Translations under genes and position numbers: made by a program | Assembly (NCBI GenBank): GCA_003695215.1 | Contig: RFIM01000110.1 | Coordinates: forward strand, 1 to 25,383 | DNA from: Chloroflexota bacterium | Lineage (GTDB): Bacteria; Chloroflexota; Anaerolineae; Aggregatilineales; UBA2796 | Direction: 5' to 3' | DNA length: 25,383 nt | Notes under the pieces: model-generated | Told to the model about the DNA's origin: nothing | Database searches by the model: none | Seen by the model: only the letters and a program-made list of their open reading frames with translations | Shown here: positions 1-8,553 of the stretch, in pieces | Layout: every line of letters begins with the position of its first letter | Position numbering within the stretch: position 1 is the first letter of the stretch

Positions 1-2606
1 GCAATAGCAGCCTGCAAAATCGGCTGAACTTCGAGCGGCTCGAGGTTCAGCGTCATGCGCCCTGACTCAATCTTGGCGAGATCGAGCACGTCGTTGATGA
101 GCGCCAGCAGATGCGTCGCGTTATCGTAAACGCGCTGCAGACGGTCGCGCTGGCGCTCGTTCAACTCGCCATAAACGCCTTTGATGACCATCTCGGTATA
201 GCCCATGATGGCATTCAACGGCGTGCGCAGTTCATGGCTGATAGTAGCCAGAAATTGGCTCTTGAGCTCGTTGGCTTCCAAAGCGCGCGCGTACAGATCG
301 GCGTTCTCAACAGCGAGCGCCACTTGAATCGCCAAAGTGCGGCAAGTCTCGATCTCATCGTAAGTGAAAGCGCGCTCAGTGCCGACCACATCTACGCTGA
401 TGGCGCCGATCAGCCGCCCTTTGGCGAACAGACGTGCCATAACTAGCGAACGAATGCCGTTGTAGCGCAAAAATGGCACTAGCTCCGCAATGCGCGCGTC
501 TTGCTCAATATCGCTGCAGACAAGCACTTCTTGCTCCTGCAAATGCTTGAAGAACGCGCTCGGAACTTCAACCAAGCCGTGTGGGCTGGACGGATATTCG
601 GCGACCAACTGCGCGCGATCGCCCGTCGGTGCTAGAAGGACTATGCCGCAATGATCGACCTTGAGCAGCCGTACGATCTGCTCAGCGGCGAGCGTCAGAA
701 TGCGGTTGCGATCCAATGTTGCCGAGAGCAAGGTGCCAATCTTGTAGAGCGATTCAAGGCGTCGGGCGCGTTCCTTGAGTTGTGTGGCCGCTTTGGTCAG
801 CTGGTTGAAAAGATCGGCGTTCTCAAGTGCCAATGAAATCTGTGTGGCGATAGTCGCGAAAACCTGCTGCTCATGGGCACCGAAGGCGTGAGGTCGGTCG
901 CTCTGCATGCTCAGCACGCCGATCACAGCGCCATTGCGCGCGCGCAACGGCACGCCAAGCCACGAAGCCAGCGTCGGCGGGCGCTCAGTCAAGCGCAGCC
1001 GTTCAATGCCGAGCGACTCAATCCACTGGCGCTGCGCTGCCACATTTTCGATGTAAAGCGGCTTGCCAGTGCGCACCACATAGCCGCCAAAACCGCTGAC
1101 AGGGTAACTCTGCCCGCTTGGGAGCGTCAGGCCTTCATCGTGCAGATAGAGCGTCTGCATAGTGCCGCTAGCCTCATCGTAGCGCATCACATAGAAGGTC
1201 GAGACGCCAAACAACGCTGCTACCTGCTTGCGAATTTCATCCCAGACTTCGTCCAGGTTGTAAGCGGCCACAAGCTGCTGGCTGATGGCGTTCAAGGCTG
1301 CCAGTTGCTCCACCTTGGAGCGCTCAGCGGCGAATAGGCGCGCGTTATCGAGCGCCACAGCCAGCTGATCGGCGATGCCCTGCAACGTCTCGACATCCTC
1401 AGGCTGAAAAGCGTGCGCCTCGCGGCTTTGTACATCCAGCGTGCCGATCACTGTGCTGCCCAAGCGCATCGGTAAAACAACTTCTGAGCCAATAGGCAGC
1501 AACGCATGGCGCAGCCCAACGCGCTGATCAGCCTGCGAATCGTTGATGAGCAGCGCTGTGCGCGTCTCCAGCGCCGCGTAATTGAGATCATCGGCTGCCA
1601 ACTGCAGCGGAATCTCAGCCGTCTGCAGATGCCCTTCAGGCGTGTAGACCGCCTTGACCTGCAACGAATCGTCTTTCCACAACAAGACGGCTACCAGATC
1701 GAAATCGAAGAGCGCCTGCGTGACCGAGGCAACCTGCCGCGCCAACGAGTCGATATCCAGCTTGGAGGTTGCCGCGCGCGAGACTTCCACTGCTGCGCGT
1801 AGACGGCGCGTCTGCTGCTGGAGCGAGTAGAGCAGTTGTTGCTGTTCGCCCAGGCTCTGGATGATGGCGCCGAAGCTGGTCATGCGCTGTTGGTGATCGC
1901 GCATGGCGAAGACGGCAAGGCGCACAGGCAAGGGCGTGCCGTCGGTCGTCTTATGGGTGACATCGCCCGACCAGCCGGCCGCTGTGCGCGATTGCACTAG
2001 CAGGTCACGCGCAATGCGCGTCTCTTCGCCACCGAAGTACAGCTCGCTGACGTTGCGCCCGATCATCTCTTGCGGCGATTGGAAGCCATAGAGCTGAGCT
2101 GCAGCAAGGTTCGCGTAGGTAATTGTGCCATCTAGCGCTGCCACATCAATGGCGACGTTAGCGTTCTCCACCAATTGGCGGAAAATCTGTGGGCTGGCAG
2201 GCCAAGCCAAGCGCGCTAAGGCAGCCGCAGCACTGCTCACCAACTGATAGGCAAGCGCGGCGCGCACCGGCTCGAGCGGCTCAGGCGCTTTGACCAGCAC
2301 CAAGCCGTGCGGCTCATCACCTGCCAAAAGCGGCAAGGCGATGCTGCAGCCGTCAGCAGCAGCCTGTGGCGTCAGGCTAGTTGCCGCTTCCTGTGCCAAG
2401 CTAGGGAGTTTGGCATAAACCTCAGGTGCGTGGCTGCGTAAGATTTGCACATCCACTTGCGCGCCAAAAAGCCAGAGCAGCACATCGCGCAGAGTCTCAA
2501 CTACAGTCTGCGCGTCAGGTGCGCTCTCCAGCGCCTGTTGTGCGATATGGCAAGTGCGCAGCCAGTCATTCAGCGCACTTGAAGCGATAGATGGCGCGCT
2601 GTCCAT
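1..2606 (-). CDS. PAS/multi-GAF sensor histidine kinase, C-terminus outside window
   Basis: This is a cytosolic sensor kinase; about 868 residues are visible and the gene runs off the left edge. I read the start as ATG at 2606, 5 nt after the stop of the upstream ygfZ-like gene. Visible order: an N-terminal GAF-like region (about 1-130), a PAS domain (about 135-255, with DGTITYAN and the GRNVSEL turn), three GAF domains (about 269-420, 425-590, 610-767), then a HisKA dimerisation domain. The H-box reads SHELRTPLNAIMGYTEMV, and His791 (codon 234-236) is the phosphoacceptor. The ATPase (HATPase_c) domain should lie beyond position 1. No membrane segment is seen in the part present, so the signal is probably cytoplasmic or diffusible; its ligand is unknown. 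It is the last visible gene of a tight minus-strand run. No cognate receiver is adjacent on the visible side. Confidence 0.93.
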   Translation of the reverse strand, partial: MDSAPSIASSALNDWLRTCHIAQQALESAPDAQTVVETLRDVLLWLFGAQVDVQILRSHAPEVYAKLPSLAQEAATSLTPQAAADGCSIALPLLAGDEPHGLVLVKAPEPLEPVRAALAYQLVSSAAAALARLAWPASPQIFRQLVENANVAIDVAALDGTITYANLAAAQLYGFQSPQEMIGRNVSELYFGGEETRIARDLLVQSRTAAGWSGDVTHKTTDGTPLPVRLAVFAMRDHQQRMTSFGAIIQSLGEQQQLLYSLQQQTRRLRAAVEVSRAATSKLDIDSLARQVASVTQALFDFDLVAVLLWKDDSLQVKAVYTPEGHLQTAEIPLQLAADDLNYAALETRTALLINDSQADQRVGLRHALLPIGSEVVLPMRLGSTVIGTLDVQSREAHAFQPEDVETLQGIADQLAVALDNARLFAAERSKVEQLAALNAISQQLVAAYNLDEVWDEIRKQVAALFGVSTFYVMRYDEASGTMQTLYLHDEGLTLPSGQSYPVSGFGGYVVRTGKPLYIENVAAQRQWIESLGIERLRLTERPPTLASWLGVPLRARNGAVIGVLSMQSDRPHAFGAHEQQVFATIATQISLALENADLFNQLTKAATQLKERARRLESLYKIGTLLSATLDRNRILTLAAEQIVRLLKVDHCGIVLLAPTGDRAQLVAEYPSSPHGLVEVPSAFFKHLQEQEVLVCSDIEQDARIAELVPFLRYNGIRSLVMARLFAKGRLIGAISVDVVGTERAFTYDEIETCRTLAIQVALAVENADLYARALEANELKSQFLATISHELRTPLNAIMGYTEMVIKGVYGELNERQRDRLQRVYDNATHLLALINDVLDLAKIESGRMTLNLEPLEVQPILQAAI

Positions 2607-2611
2607 AGAAT

Positions 2612-3568
2612 TCACTCGCTCTCTCGCGCCGCGATCAGCGCTGCTGGCACAACTTCAGCGCGCGCCTCTCCAACACGTAACAGTGAGCCAGGTATAGCGA
2701 AAGCAGGTTTCACAAAGCCGAGCCCAATTGCTGCAACGTCTGCTTGCGGCACAAGCGGCTCGGCACAGCTGGTCAGCACGCCGACGGTCTCCTCATGCGC
2801 TTGGATCGGCGTGCCAGGCGGCACTAATGCGCTCAGCTGCAGCTTGACTAACGTCTTGGCGAGCCGATTGCGGCTCTCCATGCGCGCAATGATCTCTTGC
2901 CCAATGTAACAGCCTTTGCTGAAACTGACTGAGTCCCACAAGCCGGCTTCGAGCGGAACATAGTCTTCAGTCAGCTCGTGATAGGCCGCAGGCAAGCCGG
3001 CTGCGATGCGCAAGCGCTCGTAGATCGAATCATCAGCCCTTTGGACGCGCCGCTCAGCCGACCAAGCTGTGCGCAGCTGCTCTAGCTGCGCATATGGCGC
3101 CACAACTAAGAACCCTTCTGCCAGCAGCGGAAAAGTGCGCGCCACTAGCAGCTGACGGCTTGAATCTTCGAGAAAGTGATGCAGCGCCAAGCTCGAGGCG
3201 CCGCTGAGCGCTTGTTCAACCAGCGCTGCAGCGCCAACGCCATGCAGCTCTAGCTGGCCGAGCGCCGCGCTTTGATCCTCAATTTTGAAGCGATCCTGCC
3301 AGAAGACGTGCCGCCGCAGCCAGTTGATGACGATCTCAGGGTAATTGGCGATCATCAGCGCCGTCTCGCCGCGATGATAGATTAGGACGCGATCGATAAT
3401 GCGCGCCGTCGCCGTCGTCAGGACTGTGCTGCAGCCTTGGCCAACTTGCAAGCGTCTCAAATCGTTGGTAGACATGCGATGCAGCAGCTCGAGACGGTCG
3501 CGATCTTGCAAGAGCAAGCGCGCTTGTGCTGCGCTACGGTCGAATAGAAAGATCGGCAAAGCGTCCAT
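2612..3568 (-). CDS. ygfZ: YgfZ/GcvT-like folate-binding protein (Fe-S cluster maintenance)
   Basis: The family binds tetrahydrofolate and helps build or repair certain iron-sulfur enzymes. The diagnostic motif KGCYIGQE is present, with its Cys at residue 220, followed by the R-rich segment ARMESRNRLAKTLVKL. The N-terminus is GcvT-like (FLFDRSAAQARLLLQDRDRLELLHRMSTNDL). Length is 318 residues, usual for the family. I chose ATG at 3568 rather than the upstream ATG at 3622. The later start has an AAGGA box about 10 nt upstream and begins 4 nt after the DinB-like stop, whereas the earlier one would overlap that gene by 50 nt. It probably acts in the cytoplasm and is translated from the same mRNA as its neighbours. 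The longer 336-residue form cannot be excluded. Confidence 0.9.
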   Translation of the reverse strand: MDALPIFLFDRSAAQARLLLQDRDRLELLHRMSTNDLRRLQVGQGCSTVLTTATARIIDRVLIYHRGETALMIANYPEIVINWLRRHVFWQDRFKIEDQSAALGQLELHGVGAAALVEQALSGASSLALHHFLEDSSRQLLVARTFPLLAEGFLVVAPYAQLEQLRTAWSAERRVQRADDSIYERLRIAAGLPAAYHELTEDYVPLEAGLWDSVSFSKGCYIGQEIIARMESRNRLAKTLVKLQLSALVPPGTPIQAHEETVGVLTSCAEPLVPQADVAAIGLGFVKPAFAIPGSLLRVGEARAEVVPAALIAARESE

Positions 3569-3572
3569 CAGC

Positions 3573-4079
3573 TCAAAGTCCTTGCTCAGCGCGCCATTGC
3601 CGAATCTGCTCGGCGTGTTCATCCTCGTGCCAATGGGCGCAATCGGCGATCAGATAAGTGAGCGGCTCGCCTTCCAGCCAGCGGAACTTGCGCACGTCGG
3701 TCAAGGTACGCTCATCAAGCGCCTCTACAGCGCGCAGCAAGTGTTTGTGCACGCCGTGAAAATCTTCCAGCACGCGCTCCAGCGGGCGCGGTGCGTTGAT
3801 GTGATACTGCTCGGCATTGAACGCATCGATATCTTCAATCTGCACGATGTGCGGCACTAAAGACGGCCTATCCAGCTGCGAGAGCGCCGTCACTAGCTCG
3901 GATTCCCAGACGGTCAAGTGGGCGAGCACGTCCTTGACCGACCAAAAGCCGACCACGCCTGGCCGCAGCATATCGTTCGGCGATAGCCCTTCGATAGCGG
4001 CTAACAAGTTAGCGCGTGAACGGCGCAGCTGCTCTAGAACCGCTTGTTTTTGGACATCCTGGCTTATACTTCTGACCAT
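3573..4079 (-). CDS. DinB/ClbS-like four-helix-bundle protein
   Basis: A protein of about 168 residues resembling the DinB / ClbS-DfsB superfamily of four-helix bundles, which often bind a metal through three His residues. The typical core is visible: LRRSRANLLAAIEGLS, then WSVKDVLAHLTVWE with its His, and a C-terminal AHWHEDEHAEQIRQW segment that supplies further His residues. The family includes thiol transferases and hydrolases of small molecules; nothing here fixes the substrate. A GTG at 4088 directly follows the recG stop, but I prefer ATG at 4079 because AGGTG sits 6 nt upstream of it. It is packed between recG and ygfZ in the same direction, so co-transcription is likely. That is not proof of a DNA-repair role. 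Confidence 0.8.
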   Translation of the reverse strand: MVRSISQDVQKQAVLEQLRRSRANLLAAIEGLSPNDMLRPGVVGFWSVKDVLAHLTVWESELVTALSQLDRPSLVPHIVQIEDIDAFNAEQYHINAPRPLERVLEDFHGVHKHLLRAVEALDERTLTDVRKFRWLEGEPLTYLIADCAHWHEDEHAEQIRQWRAEQGL

Positions 4080-4088
4080 GTGCTGCAC

Positions 4089-6644
4089 CTAGCTGATCTC
4101 GGCCACTTCACTGCGCCCGTAGCGCGCCTCAAGGCGTGCGCGCAAGGCTGCGTGTTCAGGCAAGGCCAAGCTCGGGTCTTCTTCATAGAGCGTGCGCGCT
4201 TCAAGTTGGGCCTCAGCGACTAGCTTTGGATCAATGGCAGTGCTCATCAGCAGGTTTCGCCCACTTTGGCGCGTGCCCAGCAGCTCACCGGCGCCGCGCA
4301 ATTGCCAGTCCAGCTCTGCCAGCTTGAAGCCATCATGCGTGGCTTCCATCGCCTGAAGACGCTCATTATCTGTATTATCATCATCAGGCAGCAGCAGGCA
4401 ATAGGATTTATGTGTGCCACGCCCGACTCGCCCACGAAACTGATGTAACTGCGCCAAGCCAAAGCGATTGGCACCTTCTACTACAATGACGGTCGCGTTC
4501 GGCACATCCACGCCGACCTCGACGACTGCAGTTGTCACCAAGATATCCAGCGCGCCTTTGCTGAAGGCGCGCATCACAGCCTCTTTTTGCCGCGCCGAGA
4601 GCTTGCCGTGCAGCAGGCCCAAGCGCCGAGTCGGGAAAATTTCGCCCTGCAAGCGCTCGTATTCTGCCACAGCCGCTTTCATCTCGGCGTTCGGCTGCTC
4701 AGCGTCCGACTCAACCAGCGGGCAGACGATGAAGGCCTGCCTACCTTGCTCAATTTGCCGATCGATGAAGGCATACAAGGCTTCGCGGTCGCGGCGGCTG
4801 ATGACGCGAGTCGCCACAGGCACCCGATGAGGCGGCAATTCGTCCAGCACGCTCAAATCCAGATCGGCAAAGAGCGTCAGGGCGAGCGTACGCGGAATCG
4901 GCGTAGCGGTCATCACCAGCAGATGCGGGTTCGCGCCTTTGCCGCGCAAGGCGCTGCGTTGCTCCACGCCGAAGCGATGCTGCTCGTCGATAACTGCCAT
5001 GCCGAGCTGCGCAAAGTGCACAGACTCGCCGATCAGCGCGTGCGTGCCGACCACGAAGCATGGCTCGCCTTCGCTGAGCGCCTTCAGGATCGCGCTGCGC
5101 TCAGCCGCGGATGTATCGCCTGTGAGCAGGTAGATCGGATAGCGCGACATAGGCGCCAACGCGCTGAACAACTGCGCCAGGCTCTTGCGATGCTGCTCAG
5201 CCAGGATGCTGGTCGGCGCCATCAAGGCAGCTTGCTTACCGCTCAGCACAGCGATCGCCATGCCAAGCGCCGCAACAACCGTCTTGCCTGCGCCGACGTC
5301 GCCTTGCAGCAGGCGATTCATCGGCACATCGCGCGCCAGATCGCGCCGAATTTGCTCCAGAGCGCGCGCCTGCGCACTGGTCAGCTTGTAAGGTAAGCCA
5401 TTGATCAAAGCCGCGAACAATTCGTCCGTGATCACGAGCGGTTCAGCGCGCTGCGCCTGCCAACTGAGCCGATTGCGCAACACGCCCAGCTGCAGCAAGA
5501 TCAAGTCATCAAAGGCAATGCGCCGTTTAGCTTGCTGCAGCGCCTCTTGCGAATCAGGGAAGTGCAATTGCTTGATCGCCCAGCCGAGATCGGCCAGCCC
5601 GACGCGCTCAAGGATCGGCTCGGGCATGTAATCAGGAATCTCTAGCGCGTAGCGCTCAACCACTTTTTGGCTCAGCTTGCGCATAGTGCCTTGCGCTAAG
5701 CCTTTGGTGAGCGGATAAATTGGCACGATAGCGCGCGTGTTCAGCGCTTCTTTGTCAATCGGCTCCCACTCAGGGTTAGACATCGTCAGGCGCTGTTGGT
5801 AAAGCGTGACCTTGCCGCTGAAGACGATGAACATGCCGCGCTCAAAGCGTTTCTCAAGATAGGGCTGATTGAAGAAGGTCGCCGTTAACGCGCCTGTGCC
5901 GTCATGGATAGTCACATGCAGCACTTCAGCGCCTTGGCGAGCGCGATTGAGCTTGATCTCGCGCACGACGCCAGCAGCTGTCACGGTCATGTTCGGGCGC
6001 AGGCGGTTGATCGGCAACATGGTGGTGTAGTCATCGTAGCGGCGCGGAAAGCGCCATAGCCAATCTTCTATGGTGCGGATGCCGAGCGCGCTGAGCTTTT
6101 CAGCAATCTTCTCGCCGACGCCACTGATTGCAGTCACAGGCTGCTGCAAAGCGCGCCAGAAGGCGGCCTCGCTCTCAGGATCGGGCTCAGGGCGGCGCCG
6201 ACGCGGCGGCAAGGCAGAGCTGCGCGGCTGCAGCACGACGCTCGGCGCGACGCCGAAAGCAGTCTGGCCGCTTGGTGAGTCCAGGTCGAGCGGCGCAGGC
6301 GCACTTTGCGCCGATTCGGGCAACTGTTCGTCCATGTGTGCCTGAAGGCCTTTAGGCGCAGAGGCTTGGGCAGCCTGGCGCGGCACGCGGCCTGTGATCC
6401 GACTGATCATATACTGCACAGCTGCTGGGCGTTCATCGGGCGCCGTGCTGTGGCTGTACTGCTGCATCAGCGCGACCAGCTCGTCGATCAGCGCATGATG
6501 CTCAGGTTTCTTGGCTTGTGTGCGCGCGTCAGCTTCCCATTGCTTGGCAAAGGCGCCCAAACCTTTGTAGACGGCGTGATCTTTGTAGCCCGTCTCGCTC
6601 TCTAGCTTCAAAATTTTATAGAGTTTCTCCAGCGCTGATGGCAT
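4089..6644 (-). CDS. recG: ATP-dependent DNA helicase RecG
   Basis: RecG unwinds branched DNA such as stalled forks, R-loops and Holliday junctions. In order, the 851-residue protein shows a charged N-terminal extension and a low-complexity Pro/Ala linker (about 1-170), a helix-hairpin-helix-like stretch GVGEKIAEKLSALGIRTIEDW, and the OB-fold wedge domain (about 225-300, VTAAGVVREIKLNRA). The helicase motor follows, with Walker A GDVGAGKT (Lys454), the DEQH box at 553-556, motif III TATPIPRT, and motif VI QFRGRVGRG near the end. The RecG-specific C-terminal tail (GELLGTRQSG then STAIDPKLVAEA) is present. It is longer than the roughly 690 residues of the E. coli protein because of the N-terminal extension. 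ATG at 6644 has AGGGA about 9 nt upstream, 17 nt after the degV stop. Confidence 0.97.
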   Translation of the reverse strand: MPSALEKLYKILKLESETGYKDHAVYKGLGAFAKQWEADARTQAKKPEHHALIDELVALMQQYSHSTAPDERPAAVQYMISRITGRVPRQAAQASAPKGLQAHMDEQLPESAQSAPAPLDLDSPSGQTAFGVAPSVVLQPRSSALPPRRRRPEPDPESEAAFWRALQQPVTAISGVGEKIAEKLSALGIRTIEDWLWRFPRRYDDYTTMLPINRLRPNMTVTAAGVVREIKLNRARQGAEVLHVTIHDGTGALTATFFNQPYLEKRFERGMFIVFSGKVTLYQQRLTMSNPEWEPIDKEALNTRAIVPIYPLTKGLAQGTMRKLSQKVVERYALEIPDYMPEPILERVGLADLGWAIKQLHFPDSQEALQQAKRRIAFDDLILLQLGVLRNRLSWQAQRAEPLVITDELFAALINGLPYKLTSAQARALEQIRRDLARDVPMNRLLQGDVGAGKTVVAALGMAIAVLSGKQAALMAPTSILAEQHRKSLAQLFSALAPMSRYPIYLLTGDTSAAERSAILKALSEGEPCFVVGTHALIGESVHFAQLGMAVIDEQHRFGVEQRSALRGKGANPHLLVMTATPIPRTLALTLFADLDLSVLDELPPHRVPVATRVISRRDREALYAFIDRQIEQGRQAFIVCPLVESDAEQPNAEMKAAVAEYERLQGEIFPTRRLGLLHGKLSARQKEAVMRAFSKGALDILVTTAVVEVGVDVPNATVIVVEGANRFGLAQLHQFRGRVGRGTHKSYCLLLPDDDNTDNERLQAMEATHDGFKLAELDWQLRGAGELLGTRQSGRNLLMSTAIDPKLVAEAQLEARTLYEEDPSLALPEHAALRARLEARYGRSEVAEIS

Positions 6645-6661
6645 AGACGAACTTCCCTGTG

Positions 6662-7525
6662 CTAGGCATGTGAGGCGCGCAAAATTGCCGCGCCTACCGA
6701 GCCAGGTCCAAAGTGGACGCCAATGGCAGCTGAGACGTTCAAGGTGATTGTGCGCTCAGGATCGCTGGGCAGGACGTCAGCCAGCAGGGCGCGCATTTGC
6801 TCAGCCAGATCGGGCGCGTTGGTATGCAAGAAGGCGATGCCTTCCAGTGGCGCGCGCTGTCGGATCATCTCTGCCACACTCTCAAGGGCTTTCTTCAGCG
6901 TGCGCGCGCGCTGCTTTGAGTCGACTACACCATTCTTGACTGTGATGATCGGCTTGATCTGCAGTAGCGTGCCGACGCTGGAGACGATCCGATTGACTCT
7001 GCCGCCGCGCCGCAAATACTCTAGCGATCCTGGAATCGCCCAGACATCCGCACGCTCGCGTGCATCAGCGGCTGCCTGGAGGATGCCCGCCACGTCGGCG
7101 CCGCGCTCGCGCGCCCGACACGCCGCGACAATCTGCCAGCCTACGGCCATGCTCAGTGTGCCGCTATCGTAAACTGTGATTCGCTCAGCTGAGACTTGCT
7201 GGGCTGCAAGGCGGACTGTGTTGTAGGTGCTGCTAACTGACGGCGAGATGATGAAGGCGATCACGTGATCGGCTCCTGAGAGCGCCTCGCGCAGCACATC
7301 TGCGGCCACGCCCGCAGAAGGCGCAGAAGTTGTTGGCGGCACTTTTGAGTCATCCAAACGACGATAGAATTCCTCGTGCGTTAGCGAGACGCCGTCGTCA
7401 GGGAAGCTCTCATCGCCAAAATTCACGAAAACAGGGATAACCGAGATGCCCCAGCGCGAACGCCATGCCGCAGGCAGGTCAGCGGCGCTATCGCAGACAA
7501 ATTTGATGCGATATGTTGCGCTCAT
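6662..7525 (-). CDS. DegV-family fatty-acid-binding protein (canonical copy)
   Basis: DegV/FakB proteins hold a fatty acid and, in bacteria with FakA, present it for phosphorylation. At 287 residues it has the normal length. Family marks are FVCDSAADLP at the N-terminus, the head-group motif T66-S67-A68-P69-S70, the SVSSTYNTVRLAA helix (usually SGTYQSA), and LEYLRRGGRVNR followed by LLQIKPIITVKNGVV. ATG at 7525 overlaps the stop of the upstream paralogue by 4 nt (ATGA), which indicates translational coupling. No fakA-type kinase (Dak phosphatase-like) is visible in the window, so the partner must be encoded elsewhere or is absent. It is the second gene of the minus-strand run that continues into recG. 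Confidence 0.92.
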   Translation of the reverse strand: MSATYRIKFVCDSAADLPAAWRSRWGISVIPVFVNFGDESFPDDGVSLTHEEFYRRLDDSKVPPTTSAPSAGVAADVLREALSGADHVIAFIISPSVSSTYNTVRLAAQQVSAERITVYDSGTLSMAVGWQIVAACRARERGADVAGILQAAADARERADVWAIPGSLEYLRRGGRVNRIVSSVGTLLQIKPIITVKNGVVDSKQRARTLKKALESVAEMIRQRAPLEGIAFLHTNAPDLAEQMRALLADVLPSDPERTITLNVSAAIGVHFGPGSVGAAILRASHA

Positions 7526-8424
7526 TCTCGTTCCTCAACCTCGTATGGCTTGCGACGGCTCTCGGGACTGAATGACGACTCGTAGAGCATGATGCCGCTG
7601 GCGTTCGGACCGAGATAGCAGGCCAGAGACGGCTGATAAAGGCTGATCGGGTAGGTGCGTTGCGCGAATTCAAGGTTCAGCCGATCGATCAGCGCCAAAG
7701 TCTGCTCGGTTGGCTCGGGCGCGCTTTGCAGCAGCAGCATTTGGTCACCTTGATTGAACTCTAGCACAAATTCCACGAACTTATCAATAGCCTGAGCGGG
7801 TGTGCGCACTTTTTCCATTGCCAATAGCTCGCCATCTTCAATGGTCAAGAGCGGCCGAATCCCGAGCATCTCGCCGAGCAGGCGCTGCGCCTGGCCGAGC
7901 AAGCCATGCTGCTGTGCATATTTAAGGCGCTCAATGGCGAAAATGGCGTAAAAGCGCGTCAGTTGCTTGCGCAGCAGGCGCACGATCTCCTTGAGCGAAT
8001 CGCACGTCTCAGCTAGGTGCGCTGCTTCTTCCACTAGGCGCGCCAAACCAAGACCGATGCTCTTCGAATCAAGCACAACGATATCACAGCGTCCGATCAG
8101 GCTTTGTGCGGCTGCCTGTGCAACTTGAGCGGTTGGATGCATGGCCTGCGAAAGGTGAACGGACAAAATGCGATCGGTTTGGCGCGCTAGGCGCGCATAG
8201 ACTGCCTGGAAGGCTTCCAGCGAGGGCGGCAGCAGCTCAGGCAAGTCATCATGCTGGCTAAGTTGGCTGAGGAAAGCCGCAGGGTCGAGATCGATGCCTT
8301 CGCGGTAGAGATTGCCGCGCCAGCGAATGCGCAATGGCACAACGCTAATATCGTGATGCGCTACGAGACTTGGATCAGCAAACTGGGCAGAGCTATCCGT
8401 TACAATCTTGATCTTACTTGGCAT
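7522..8424 (-). CDS. DegV-family protein, divergent paralogue
   Basis: A second DegV-fold protein of about 300 residues directly upstream of the canonical copy. It starts IKIVTDSSAQF, a classic DegV opening, and retains a C-terminal LLGEMLGIRPLLTIEDGEL segment. It differs at ligand-contact sites: the T-S-x-P-S motif reads L64-L65-P66-P67-S68, the SGTYQSA helix reads HPTAQVAQAAA, and the KGGR turn after LKYAQQHG is missing. An in-frame TTG at 8472 would add 16 residues, but it lies inside a hairpin and the fold clearly begins at ATG 8424, so I use the ATG. No good ribosome-binding site is seen before either start. It may bind a different lipid or pair with its neighbour; both ideas are inference. 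Confidence 0.87.
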   Translation of the reverse strand: MPSKIKIVTDSSAQFADPSLVAHHDISVVPLRIRWRGNLYREGIDLDPAAFLSQLSQHDDLPELLPPSLEAFQAVYARLARQTDRILSVHLSQAMHPTAQVAQAAAQSLIGRCDIVVLDSKSIGLGLARLVEEAAHLAETCDSLKEIVRLLRKQLTRFYAIFAIERLKYAQQHGLLGQAQRLLGEMLGIRPLLTIEDGELLAMEKVRTPAQAIDKFVEFVLEFNQGDQMLLLQSAPEPTEQTLALIDRLNLEFAQRTYPISLYQPSLACYLGPNASGIMLYESSFSPESRRKPYEVEERE

Positions 8425-8460
8425 GTACAGGGCTAGCAGTTCATCGTCTTCCGATAGCGG

Positions 8461-8498
8461 GAACCTAAGCAAGCTCGCAGCGCAGCTTGCTCAGGTTC
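8461..8498 (-). other. Inverted-repeat hairpin in the degV leader
   Basis: An imperfect inverted repeat has outer arms GAACCT/AGGTTC, a 2-nt mismatch, inner arms GCAAGCT/AGCTTGC and an 8-nt loop. It lies between the receiver gene stop (8554) and the degV start (8424). No T-tract follows on either strand. It could be a 5'-leader structure of the degV run or a factor-assisted terminator of the receiver gene. Confidence 0.55.
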
Positions 8499-8512
8499 TC
8501 ACAAGCGCTCCG

Positions 8513-8542
8513 AATGTAACACAGGAAGTCAAGAGCGGACAA
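8513..8542 (-). promoter_or_regulatory. Candidate promoter for the degV-recG-ygfZ-kinase run
   Basis: On the minus strand TTGTCC (8542-8537) and TACATT (8518-8513) are spaced 18 nt apart and would start transcription near 8506, about 80 nt before the degV ATG. Each box matches the sigma-70 consensus at 4 of 6 positions, so this is only a plausible site. Confidence 0.35.
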
Positions 8543-8553
8543 CGCTTTGCATT

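Noticed and set aside
873..1337. Plus-strand open frame of 154 codons
   Set aside because: Antisense to the GAF domains of the histidine kinase, whose minus-strand reading is clearly the coding one.
4587..5396. Plus-strand open frame of 269 codons
   Set aside because: Lies wholly inside recG on the other strand, over conserved helicase motifs; the translation is Arg/Gln/Ala-rich and matches no family.
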